Of a DNA stretch of 64,000 nt, positions 12,527 to 50,134 are shown in pieces (the first letter of the stretch is position 1; each line of letters starts with the position of its first letter). The position numbers were made by a program, and so were the translations under genes. Origin of the DNA: Pelodera strongyloides (taxonomy: Eukaryota > Nematoda > Chromadorea > Rhabditida > Rhabditidae); contig JAANDG010000052.1 in assembly GCA_036852015.1 (NCBI GenBank), positions 310,001 through 374,000 on the forward strand, read 5' to 3'. The notes under the pieces are model-generated. The model had not been told where the DNA came from and ran no database searches. It worked only from the letters and a program-made list of their open reading frames with translations.

Positions 12527-13954
12527 GTAACGAAATTTTTCGGCATTCCCGTCTTGACTATCTCCCGCTGCGTACAGCTGCGCTGAAAACACTGAGTAAA
12601 GACTCGGCCAGTATTTTGCCCTATATTCGCTAATTCCCAAAACCTTGCAACTGGATTTTCATAACCAATTTTACGTTTGTACCAGAGTTTCATAAATTCA
12701 TTGAAACGTATCGGACGATGGGCGCCTATTTTGTTTGGCAAGAATCCTCGTACATGCGTCAAAACACGGAAAATTAGCATATTTGTACAAGCACTGCGCT
12801 ATGCAAATTTAAATTAGAATGCGAAAAAATCTGAAAACGAGCATAGCCAGTTTATTTTCTACAAATCCATATTCGTATGGTCTTTGCTTACGCTTACTAT
12901 TTCATTCATTTCTACATTGCACTTTTAACATTCCTTCGTAATTCATTACAACATATATCTGTGTGCGGCTTCTATGAGAACCTTTCTCCCTTTTGGAGGC
13001 TACGTGTTCCTACCTCACTATTTTCCTTTTTTTTCTCCAAGTGAGCTTTATTTCTCGTGATTAGATAATTGCACAATGTGTGGACGCTAAATTAATTGCA
13101 CAAGATATTATTAGCGTAACCTTGATTTCTCTATTATGCTGTGGCAGCCTTAGAACTACATTTGCTCGATGTTGCCTGTTATGTACGTACTAGTTTGGAA
13201 ATCATATTTATAAATCATTATTTAGTTCTCCGGAAGGGAACCTGGACCCCTGGGCGTTCAATCTGTCACTGGAAATTCTTGTTGTGCGAGACGATATCGG
13301 ACGTGAGCTTCCAGTCCTTCGTCCTTCACTGCTGCGCCGAAGCACCATCAAGAAGAACACTATTTGTAAGTTACCGACTATGGTGCCTGTAGATCAATGG
13401 TATTTCATTATAGATGATTTGGATTAAAACTGTTACAATATTATTAACTGTTACAAGATTGTTCACGAAATGCACTACACAAAGTGTGCACTTGTCCAAA
13501 ATCGCTGTATTCCGGTACGGCTCCCATTTTTTTGGTGAATATTGATCTAACCTGAAATAATTACTCCTTATGGTTTAGAATGTCTGAACCCTCGGTCTTC
13601 GGAACTCGAAGACACATGTTTGAGGAGCAAGTGTCCGGCTCCAAGGACTTGCTGAAGGGCTGACGGAGTCCACCGCGTCTTCTGGTACATCTAGCTCGTC
13701 AAGCTCGTCGTCGAGGACGCCCAGAGCTCAGGCCGTATAAAAATTCGGTGCGTGATTTTCAAGTATGACGACGCTGACTATAGATAGGCTCAAATAGAAC
13801 CGGTATTGCAAATTCATTTTTATAAGTCCGGGATTCCCTTCAGTTGTGTTCTTCTAGAGCGCCCTTTCATTACTACTTTTCTTGCAAGAGTTTTCCATAG
13901 TCATTGAGAATTCCGTTTTACAGTAGTAAAGCCACTTACTTCATTTTGTTTCAG

Positions 13955-14130
13955 TTTTGCACTGCGATGAGTGGAGACGTCGCAGCCGGGACTGTCTTGC
14001 AGCTGGACCCGGACCGGGGCCGGTGTTGGTCGAATATGGTGATTTGTGGCTAAAGTCTGGATACCGCAAACAAGCGGACATTCGGACAGAGATTCCTCCA
14101 ATGTTCTATCTTTCACCCCTCCTCAAATAA
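13955..14130 (+). pseudogene. Terminal coding-like exon, left arm
   Basis: Follows a TTTGTTTCAG acceptor and reads LHCDEWRRRSRDCLAAGPGP... VLVEYGDLWLKS ... EIPPMFYLSPLLK, then TAA overlapping an AATAAA signal at 14129-14134. The right arm keeps the same frame, stop and AATAAA (minus strand, about 17345-17519) with a few amino-acid changes (CL to YV, Y to C). VLVEYGDLW with a following PP-x-F-x-LS is loosely Tudor-like; no firm family call. Confidence 0.45.
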
Positions 14131-14540
14131 TAAAGATTTACAGAGGAGGGGGCTGGCTCAACGTGTTGTGCTATTCTTGTTCTTGTTCATGTTCTGTGAT
14201 ATTTGTTTTTTTCCTCACACACTGTCTGTGCAGGAAATGCAAGTGGAGCTTTGCGTCTTGTACGTCATGCTTGATGATGTGCTTGATGAAGTTCTGTTCT
14301 GTTACTTGAATCCTCCTCAAATGATGAGGATGAGGGTCAACACTGCGTACTCTTGTTGGTTATGATTTGCATGTGTTGCGTGTAGTTTGCTTTTAACTTT
14401 ACACAAATATTTGATAACTCGAATTGGAGGAATCGAACTTTCCGAAGCTTCGGATCACTTCCTTCCATCATCGAAAACGTTCATCGAAGCGCTGTGGGCC
14501 CAGATAATGCCTTTCGACAGAGTTCACGCATATTCACACA

Positions 14541-14690
14541 TTAGCCCGTATTCTCGGGTCGACGGAAACGTTCCATTTGGGAAATCCTTTGTATGCAAAT
14601 TTCTCGACTATCTAGACTAGCTGGAGGAAAATTTTGCATACGAATGAGCTCCCAACGGAACATTCCCGTCGACCCGAGAATACGGGCTAA
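14541..14690. mobile_element. MITE present only in the left arm
   Basis: A 150-bp element with inverted ends TTAGCCCGTATTCTCGGG / CCCGAGAATACGGGCTAA. The homologous right-arm site (about 16930-16960) lacks it and shows only the TTCACACA-rich target, so it inserted after the arms were duplicated, or was lost from the right arm. Confidence 0.85.
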
Positions 14691-15188
14691 TCACATTCAC
14701 GAGTTCACACATTCACACATACTGACAGACATATTTGACACTCACTTACGGCCAAATTCTCGACAAAAAAAACCTAGGATCATATTCCTAAACTACAAAA
14801 CAAGAAAAATTGTCGCATACTAACTAAACTGGTCCATAAATAAAACAAAAAAGGACTAGAATTACATGACGCAATAGAAAAAATGCCAATTTAACCTGCT
14901 AATTTATAAACATTACAAACTCTATGCTCCTCCTCCTTGATATACTGGTTAACTGCTTGCGGGTTTCCTTGCATTGTGCTTATTTTGGGAAATCTGAACA
15001 TGACACGCATATCCTGTAAATTTAGTGCCAGAAGCTTAAGGCGGGCGCCAAAAATTTGCATATGATACATAGGAAATGCACATCATCGCACGAGAACCCA
15101 AGCTCAATACCAATTATGTCGGAAACCACGCTTTGAACTTGATCAGAATGTGGACACGTATTCACAAAATTCAGCCAGTTGTAAACGC

Positions 15189-16372
15189 ATTACAGTCTGC
15201 GTGTTAGTTTAAATTAAAATTACATCCAATAATAAATGAGTGATAAAGGTAAGGTAAGATCCGTTTGGGGGTTACTCTTGCTTGTGTTGACATCACAGCA
15301 CTGAGGAAACTTGGCCGGTGCGCGGCCTACACTGGGCCCGAAAAAGGTGAGCCGTCTACACCTCGCCCATAAATGGGAAAGTGGCTCGAGAGACACCGAA
15401 AAGTTGGGCGGCTGGTGCGCGTGGGTAAGGACGTAGCCGCTTACACGCCATAACGTTGCCGCGTGCACGCCGTACCCGCCATTACGCCTCGGGCTTTCGC
15501 GTGCAAACGCACTGGAGAAAGTTGGCATGCAAGCGGCTACCTGGAGGCGTGCAAAGTTCATTCGGCAACGTGGTGGCGTGCAAAAATGAACGCGGAATGG
15601 AAATAGTGTGCAACTTGCCTGCCATTATCATGCCGATTGCACGCCAAAAGGCCGGGGTGAAGTGGCACGAGTACGGCGTGCAAGCGGCTACCTTACTTCT
15701 TCACGGCGTGGCATCGCTACGCAAAACTAGCTATCATACAAAATGATAAACTGACCGCCGATTGTCGGATGTGAATGCACAAAAACTTGTTGATGCATCA
15801 AGATTGGAGAATCTCTACGTTACCTGCCTTATTCAAAGAAAGCAGCATCAGCAGAAGCTAACCATTACTAACATCTAAAGAATTATCGTAACGACATTTA
15901 AGCATAATATTCTGTTTTCAAGCGTCCTGCAAAGCAGATTTCTTTTGAATTACACTCTTATTTATACTCGAACCCTTGTTTTCCGTATGATAAAATGATG
16001 CTCCCTCATGTGGTGCTTAACGCTCCTGAGTGGCGAAAAAAATGAGAATGGTTAGTTCTCCGTATCCGTATCCGTAATGGCAGGCGTCACCGCCACCGCT
16101 CATGAGAACAAATTCTTTCTTACGCATCATTTGCTGCAGATTTATTTATTATGTTGTTCTGCTGTTTTTTTTTATGCTGCGCGCCCGAACACTTGGGTGA
16201 ATATTTGGAACACTTGGGTGAAGTATTAAAGATTAATTTTTATCTTAATTTTGCAGGTACCGTAGTTACATAATTAACGAACCTGCCTTGGACTGTAAGT
16301 TTTGAATAAATGTGACGAACGCAGAGTAATTTTATGTCACGCCTTCTTATCTGCGCGTCGCTGTTCTCGTGA
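15189..16372 (-). repeat. 1.2-kb dispersed repeat, copy 2, in the spacer of the inverted repeat
   Basis: Reverse-complement partner of 2372-3543. It fills most of the 1.7-kb spacer between the two arms. Short private differences exist, for example near 16080-16100 and a duplicated AACACTTGGGTGAA near 16190-16220. Confidence 0.85.
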
Positions 16373-17344
16373 GAATTCTACTTTGATCACTGACTGAAGA
16401 AAAATTTGAACCATCAACAGTGGATTTGTTGCAATTTTGATGCTATTAACACCATAGGGTAGTATTAGGCTTATGTATGATAGGTAGGTTCTGTGTAGTG
16501 TTTATTTTTTTCCATGGTGAAGCAATTAAGTTACGACTGCGCAACTCGAAGCAAAACAAGTCACCTTGATTCAAATATACATCGTGTCATACTTATGCAT
16601 CGCATGTACGGTAGGCATTGCAAGTAAAGCAACCTTCGCTAGACTTTGTAATGTTTATAAATTAGCAGGTTAAATTGGCACTTCTTCTAGTGCGTCATTT
16701 TATAGGTACAGTCAAGAGTCAAGACGGCACATGCGTTCGATAACTAGGTTTCGTTATTTTGTTCTGTGTAATTCTAGTTCTTTTTTGTTTTATTTATGGA
16801 CCAGTTTAGTTAGTATGCGACAATTTTTGTTGTTATGTAGTTTAGGAATATGATCCTAGGTTTTTTTTCTCGAGAATTTGGCCGTAAGTGAGTGTCAAAT
16901 ATGTCTGTCAGTATGTGTGAATGTGTGAACTCGTGATTGTGAATGTGTGAATATGTGTGAACTCTGTCGAAAGGCATTAGCTGGGCCCACAGCGTTTCGA
17001 TGAACGTTTTCGATGATGGAAGGAAGTTTCGATTCCTTCAATTCAAGTTATCAAATATTTGCGTAGAAAAGTTAAAAGCAAACTACACGCAACACATGCA
17101 AATCATAACCAACAAGAGTACACAGTGTTGACCCTCATCATTTGGGGAGGATCTAAGTAACAGAACAGAACTTCATCAAGCACATCACCAAGCATGACGT
17201 ACAAGACGCAAAGCTCCACTTGCATCTCCTGCACAGATTCACAGACAGTGTGTGAGGAAAGCAGGAAACAAATAGCACAGAACATGAACAAGAACAAGAA
17301 TAGCACAACACGTTGAGCCAGCCCCCTCCTCTGTAAATCTTTAT

Positions 17345-17519
17345 TATTTGAGGAGGGGTGAAAGGCAGAACATTGGAGGAATCTCTGTCCGTATGTCCGC
17401 TTGTTTGCGGTATCCAGACTTTAGCCACAAATCACCATATTCGACCAACACCGGCCCCGGTCCGGGTCCGGCTGCAACATAGTCCCGGCTGCGACGTCTC
17501 CACTCATCGCAGTGCAGAA
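17345..17519 (-). pseudogene. Terminal coding-like exon, right arm
   Basis: Counterpart of 13955-14130, open to the same TAA next to AATAAA. It reads RDYVAAGPGPGPVLVEYGDL where the left arm has RDCLAAG. Not assignable to a family. Confidence 0.45.
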
Positions 17520-18979
17520 CTGAAACAAAATGAAGTAAGTGGCTTTACTACTGTAAAACGGAATTCTCAATGACTATGGAAAACTCTTGCAAGAAAAGTA
17601 GTAATGAAAGGGCGCTCTAGAAAAACACAACTGAAGGGAATCCCGGACTTATAAAAATGAATTTGCAATCCGGTTCTATTTGAGCCTATCTATAGTCAGC
17701 GTCGTCATACTTGAAAATCACGCACCGAATTTTTATGCGACCTGAGCTCTAGGCGTCCTCGACGACGAGCTTGACGAGCTAGATGTACCAGAAGACGCGG
17801 TGGACTCCGTCAGCACTTCAGCAAGTCCTTGGAGCCGGAAACTTGCTCCTCAAACATGTGTCTTCGAGTTCCGAAGACCGAAGGTTCAGACATTCTAAAC
17901 CATAAGGAGTAATTACTTCAGGGTAGATCAATATTCACCAAAAAAAATGGGAGCCGTACCGGAATACAGCGATTTTGGACAAGTGCACACTTTGTGTAGT
18001 GCATTTCGTGAACAATCTTGTAACAGTTAATAATATTGTAACAGTTTTAATCCAAATCATCTATAATGAAATACCATTGATCTACAGGCACCATAGTCGG
18101 TAACTTACAAATAGTGTTCTTCTTGATGGTGCTTCGGCGCAGCAGTGAAGGACGAAGGACTGGAAGCTCACGTCCGACATCGTCTCGCACAGAATTTCCA
18201 ATGACAGATTGAACGCCCAGGGGTCCAGTTTCCCTTCCGCAGAAATAAATAATGATTTATAAATATGACTTCCAAACACTCAAACATTAGTATCAAGCTA
18301 TTATGCTCCTTAACATATCTAGTACGTACATAACAGGCAACATCGAGCAAATGTAGTTCTAAGGCTGCCACAGCATAATGGAGAAATCAAGGTTACGCTA
18401 ATAATATCTTGTGCAATTAATTTAGCGCCCACACATTGTGCAATTATCTAATCACGAGAAATAAAGCTCACTTGGAGAAAAAAAAGGAAAATAGTGAGGT
18501 AGGAACACGTAGCCTCCAAAAGGGAGAAAGGTTCTCATAGAAGCCGCACACAGATAGATGTTGTAATGAATTACGAAGTAATGTTGAAAGTGCAATGTAG
18601 AAATGAATGAAATAGTAAGCAAAGACCATACGAATATGGATTTGTAGAAAATAAACTGGATATGCTCGTTTTCAGATTTTTTCGCATTCTAATTTAAATT
18701 TGCATAGCGCATTGCTTATACAAATATGCTAATTTTCCGTGTTTTGATGCATGTACGAGGATTCTTGCCAAACAAAATAGGCGCCCATCGTCCGATACGT
18801 TTCAATGAATTTATGAAACTCTGGTACAAACGTAAAATTGGTTGTGAAAATCCAGTTGCAAGGGTTTGGGAATTAGCGAATATAAGGCAAAATACTGGCC
18901 GAGTCTTTACTCAGTGTTTTCAGCGCAGCTGTACGCAGCGGGAGATAGTCAAGACGGGAATGCCGAAAAATTTCGTTAC

Positions 18980-19183
18980 CTTTTTAATATAAGCGATTCC
19001 AGAGCATCTTCCGGTCTTCAAAGCTTGTTCGGTTGAGTGCTCAAGGAGCATGACGTGTCCCGTGGTAAAGCCCACGGTAGACCACCAGATCCGTTTGGCA
19101 AATTTCTTGACGTTCTCAGGCAGCGGTGACAAGGGTTCCAATCGCCGGCATTCGTCCATTACCAGCGATGTATCAAAGTTGAT
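18980..19183 (-). CDS. FDTSLV exon of an unrecognised gene, right arm (open copy)
   Basis: Exactly 204 nt (68 codons) between a TTTCAG acceptor and a GTAACG donor, fully open and phase 0 on both sides. It reads INFDTSLVMDECRRLEPLSP, then LPENVKKFAKRIWW and GHVMLLEHSTEQALKTGR. The LP-x-x-V...A-R...E-x-AL-x-x-G spacing is weakly like an extended Tudor domain. The left-arm copy has a stop here. I could not assemble a complete gene: neighbouring exon-like segments carry stops or ambiguous frames in both arms, so this may be a pseudogene too. Confidence 0.4.
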
Positions 19184-19730
19184 CTGAAATGGAAAACCTT
19201 TATAATATGTCTTTGACTTGATTTTCAAAAGGAAAGAAACAGAGAGAGAGAGAGAGAGATAAAGATAGAGAGAGAGCGAGACAGAGAAAGAGACTAATAT
19301 ACCTTGAACCATGTTCTATTTGATATAGCACGCCGAGAGTGGACGATAATTCTTGAACTGTCCTTGCTGCTTCGCTGAATAGGACGAGTTCGACGACGTC
19401 ATGGACGAGCTAGATTTCCTGACCACGATGACGTACTTGGCCTCGACTCGCTGTAGTCCAAATTCTCTATGCTTGCAGGCATGGGCATGGCACCGGCAGC
19501 CTAAATAACTTGAGTGTAAGTAGGGGTACTATTACCCGAGAGAGGAAGAGCGGGAGAGGGAGGCAAGAAGGAGAAAGCGAGGAGTTGCCTCATAGAATCG
19601 TGATAATTATTTCTACAAAATGTATTGAACTTTTTAATACCTCGGAGCGCCTTTCAAGTGGTGGTTACAGTGTCCAAACTGTATGTCTTGTCTTTGCTAG
19701 AAACAGACTCCGGGCGAAGCAGAGAAGAGG

Positions 19731-19760
19731 CTTAGGCCTAAGCCTAAGCCTAAGCCTAAC
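19731..19760 (-). repeat. Interstitial telomeric repeat TTAGGC (about 4 units), right arm
   Basis: Reverse-complement counterpart of 11724-11778, shorter by about four units. Confidence 0.9.
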
Positions 19761-20088
19761 CAGAGATGTCCAGTTTGCCCGGTGTCTCGCCCACGAGCAA
19801 TTCCTTCTGCCAGTGTTCCCGTTCTTCGCTCAAGACAGCCCGCGTCTTTCTCGTCGGCAGTTCACCAGCGATACATCGAAGCTTCCTAAAATGTATAGCG
19901 AGAAGAAACATTTCAGAATGATGACAAGTATCAAATTAGACCAATTAGATGTAATCATTAATTAGTTGCATAATCAAGAAATTAAGTCCCAACTTCCCAC
20001 TTATGTAACTGCTAAAAAAAATTATCCTAACCTCCTAAAAGCAAGTTTTCCCAAGAGCCAAGTGCTGAAAAATAAAAATAATGAACAA

Positions 20089-20304
20089 GGCCGGCCCAAC
20101 TCACGCAATGCGGTACTCACGCACCAGGGTACTCGCCCAGTGCGTTACTCGCACTGGGGTACTCACCTACTGCGGTACTCGCGCACTATTATTCGCGCAC
20201 TGCGGTACTCACGCACTAGGGTACTCGCCCAGTGCGTTACTGGCACTGGGGTACTCGCCTACTGCGGTACTCGCGCATGCGGTAGTTATGAGTTAGGCCG
20301 GCCC
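20089..20304. repeat. GGGCCGGCC-ended element, right arm
   Basis: Reverse-complement counterpart of 11178-11393 with the same ends and a slightly different number of internal CGAGTACC-type words. Confidence 0.8.
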
Positions 20305-20397
20305 GATCAATTGGGAGACTCACTACAATAGGGGAATTCCCAGTTATTCGTTTTGCACTACGAAGCACTGGACGCTTAGGAAAACTTGGGGAATTAT

Positions 20398-20633
20398 TTC
20401 GGTTTTTACTTGTCAGGTTGATTTTCGATTCAAAGGCATCATTCGAATCAGAATTCCATGCTGCTTCGAGTTAGAACAAAATAAAATGTCGGAAACATAT
20501 AGAAAGAACGCTAGATGGATTTAAATATTGCATTTTTTCTAGGTTTACAAGAAAATATGAACCGAATTAGAGCCAAATTAAAATTAGCATAGGGTCATAG
20601 AAGCAAACATTTGTTTGACAAGTAAAAACCGAA
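20398..20633. mobile_element. TIR element present only in the right arm
   Basis: Inverted ends TTCGGTTTTTACTTGTCA / TGACAAGTAAAAACCGAA enclose 200 bp of AT-rich DNA. The left arm has different sequence at this place (10700-11100). Confidence 0.8.
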
Positions 20634-21889
20634 GTTTACCCTAGTAAATTCGTATCATATGCAAATTTCCCAAAGTATTCACAATACGCTTTGAATCACT
20701 GAAATACGTGAAACAAGCCCACCGTTAGTCCGTAGTCTTGAGCCGCTCCGCGTCCTTGACAACGAGCTCGACGACGACGTCATGGAAGCCGTGGTCAAGC
20801 TGGACGATGTAGATGTGGTGGGTTCGGCAACCAGAGTAGTGATTCTTCGTACTTCACTCACGAGCACGAATGTCGAAGGCACTCCTAAATGACATGATAC
20901 AGCAAAGGAACGGTGCAGGTAGTAGTGATAAGTAAGAGAAAATGGCAAGGTAAACAGGTAATTTGCATGTAAGTTTAGGTTCATGCACACACAAACAGAC
21001 ATATCGGACAAAATGTGCATAGGAAGGGACCTACACTTGTGAATTCAATGCAATGATGTAGAAAGATGGATAACTTACAATTCGTGACAAGACTAAGCCT
21101 AAGCCTAAGCCTATTTCACGATCCGGAATCGCCAGTCCTTTTATCTGCTCCTGCAGTAATGGTTTCCCTGGCAGGAATGTAGATCACACCATCATACGGT
21201 CTCTCCTCGAACGGACCTAAAAAGTGAAAATTACACAACGAATAATATAAAGCAGTATCGCGAAAACATAGCGAATAAAGGATACTGTGAAGGTAAGGAA
21301 GGGTAGGGAAACATACCATTATGACAATGAAATTATACAGTAAAGTGAGAGAGGGAGGCGCACCCGCACATTGAAGACAAATGTACTAAACTGACTGGGC
21401 TGTCTAACTACACGGCTGTCACAAATTTGCATGTCTCATTCTTATGCTAATTTTTCGTGTTTTGTGTCGCGGATGAAGAGGCGTACATGAGACGAGACAC
21501 TGCGCCACCGAGCGAGATACGTTTCAAAAAATGAATACAGAGACTGAATATAGGAGCGGCATCCAATCGTTTTAGTGTTTCAAAAACAAAAAAGGTAGTA
21601 ATACATTACTAATACATCAACTAAGTAAAAAAACGAGATCAAAAAAGTTCAAAGAACCAGCATCATAAATCTTATTTACGTGAATTAGAGGTTTTTCCCG
21701 CGCGTCGTCGGTCATAAATTGTCATGTGTAGCCCATTCAATTACCCGCGCCGGGCAATTAGCTTTAGGTTATTTGTCTTTCAGTGAACGGCGGTAATTCG
21801 GGCAATTGCAACTGAGGAGTGCAATCAACGATTAATTGTAGTTTGGAACGCTTGTCTTGTCTTGTGACCGACTAAATAGCATTTGTAAC

Positions 21890-22800
21890 GCAGATTTGCT
21901 TTCCAAGTTTCCAAGTATGTCCCATTTTCGTACCAAGTATAGAAAAAAACAATAACGGAAGTTTTATTTTCATCGAAGGTTTAAGGTTAATATCAAAATA
22001 AGAAAGGCAAATGGTAAATACAAAATAAGGCGATGTCAATTTTTTTTACAGCCTACAATCATAGAAAAATACTTTCTTTGGTAATAATAACGCATAACAT
22101 ATGCAATAGAACAGACGCTCATACCATACCCAGGACACATAATGATTATCTTTTAATAAAATACATTGTCAAATAATCACTTACATCAGCTGAAAATCGC
22201 ACGAAAATAATTGCGATGCAAAAAATGAGTATAAAGAAGGCACTGTTGCGCAATAAATGAAAATATGTTAGTCCACAAAATGATAAAATTCAGGAAAAGC
22301 AGCTAACGGAGAAATTCTACAAATAAATTAAAATATGCTATTTGCCTAGATTCTTGTAACAATGTTCATTACCAAGAAACTTTAGGCCGTGGGGCGCTTC
22401 GGCACCAAAATGTATGCGCGGATACAAGGTAACAACGGTGAAACATTTCGCGCAACCATAGCGCACCACAGGCCGCCTGTGGTGACAGGCGCGCCAAGGG
22501 GCGCACTTTTACACATTAGCGAGCGGCGCGTGCCCACCGGCAAAGCCTCATCAAAAGCAAATGGATAGAAATACCGTACTATGTCGTTAGGAAATAAAAT
22601 TCAAAATTCAAAAGCCTTACTCGTTGGAATAAATAGTAGACATAGAGATAAACTACAAACTACAAATACTACGCCTGACATTGAATCGTTTGCGCAAAAC
22701 ATATCATCTTCAAAGCACCAACTGTAAAAAAAAAACAATAATCTTAAACTGAGAATCTTTTCGTAAAAGAAAGAACGATCGGATGCAACGCCAACTATGC
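21890..22800. other. Flank right of the inverted repeat, nothing recognised
   Basis: AT-rich DNA with a GC-rich patch at about 22380-22550 (CGCCTGTGGTGACAGGCGCG and similar short palindromes), perhaps a decayed TE. No exon seen. Confidence 0.45.
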
Positions 22801-22805
22801 ACTAC

Positions 22806-23005
22806 TCTGGTCCTCAGGCGCGCAACGCAGACTTGCGAATCCGCGACCGCGGGAAAAGATTGCAAATTTGCCTTGAAAAACTCAAAACAGAGAGAAACAA
22901 GCCCCTCCCTCTTCTCTAGGACTCCGCGTTTCCCATGTCAAAAAGCCATCTCTTACCTTACCCGCGGACGCGCATGTCCGCGCTGCGCGCCTGAGAACGT
23001 AGTAT
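22806..23005. repeat. GC-rich TIR element, copy 1
   Basis: The ends are inverted copies of CCTCAGGCGCGCA-CGC-GAC and its complement, with CGCGGGAAAAGATTGCAAAT and AAACTCAAAACAGAGAGAAA inside. The same ends and interior occur at 30215-30418. Open frames across it are shared repeat artefacts. Confidence 0.75.
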
Positions 23006-23273
23006 TTCTACAAAATATTTACAGTAAAATGGCAACTTTTTTTGGTCAAATAATTCTAAACGAGGCACCAGGAGTATGCGAATGGCAATACGGTATCAAG
23101 GATAAACAAACAAAAAGTGAAACAAATAAATAACGAATAATTTTTGGAATCGAAGAGGTGAGCAATTGTGTATGATTTGGTGGGGAGGGTGTTTTGGTTC
23201 GGGATTGACTTAATTAATTATTAGAAAATTAAATATCGAACAGTTCGTGGTTCAAAGAAATATTTTCTGAATT

Positions 23274-23401
23274 TTAAAGCGAATAACGGCCTATTTCTGA
23301 CACGAGCATTATTAGCCCAATTCGACCCCACTTTGTGCATAAATACATAGAAATGCGGGCACTTGAGTGCGTTTCAAAAAGCGGCCGTTAGTTCGCTTTA
23401 A
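23274..23401. repeat. Family A MITE just downstream of the slo-1 stop codon
   Basis: Inverted ends TTAAAGCGAATAACGGCC / GGCCGTTAGTTCGCTTTAA, 84 bases past the slo-1 stop. If the slo-1 transcript extends this far, its 3'UTR carries this hairpin. Confidence 0.75.
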
Positions 23402-23484
23402 CAATTCAAATGCATAACGTTTAGAAAAAGTAGGACAAAAGGCACAGTACATATAATAACACTAATGTGAAACACTAGACAAAT

Positions 23485-50123
<26,639 letters not shown>

Positions 50124-50127
50124 CGTT

Positions 50128-50133
50128 CTAAAA
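50128..50133 (-). promoter_or_regulatory. Candidate spliced-leader or 5'UTR acceptor before slo-1 exon 1
   Basis: TTATTTTAG lies 4 nt before the ATG on the minus strand. It could be an SL acceptor or the end of a 5'UTR intron; slo-1 genes may also have further upstream promoters and first exons that I cannot see. Confidence 0.45.
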
Positions 50134-50134
50134 T

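Larger units (their letters stand above)
9465..14925 (+). repeat. Giant inverted repeat, left arm (~5.5 kb)
   Basis: Near-identical to the reverse complement of about 16640-21885. Matching landmarks include the outer boundary GCTATTTAG-CGGTCACAAG, the TTAGGC run, the CT microsatellite, the GGGCCGGCC element, several exon-like segments and the inner GGTTAAATTGGCA boundary. Position sums drift from about 31350 at the outside to about 31510 near the middle because each arm has private indels. Left-arm-only features are the MITE at 14541-14690 and extra sequence around 10700-11100. Confidence 0.95.
16640..21885 (-). repeat. Giant inverted repeat, right arm (~5.2 kb)
   Basis: Reverse-complement partner of 9465-14925. 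A right-arm-only feature is the 236-bp TIR element at 20398-20633. The TTAGGC and CT runs differ in length from the left arm. Both arms end abruptly in unrelated flanking DNA. Confidence 0.95.

Noticed and set aside
9465..21885. Polinton/Maverick or other giant DNA transposon
   Set aside because: The inverted arms could suggest long TIRs, but no integrase, polymerase B, ATPase or capsid-like frame lies between or within them.
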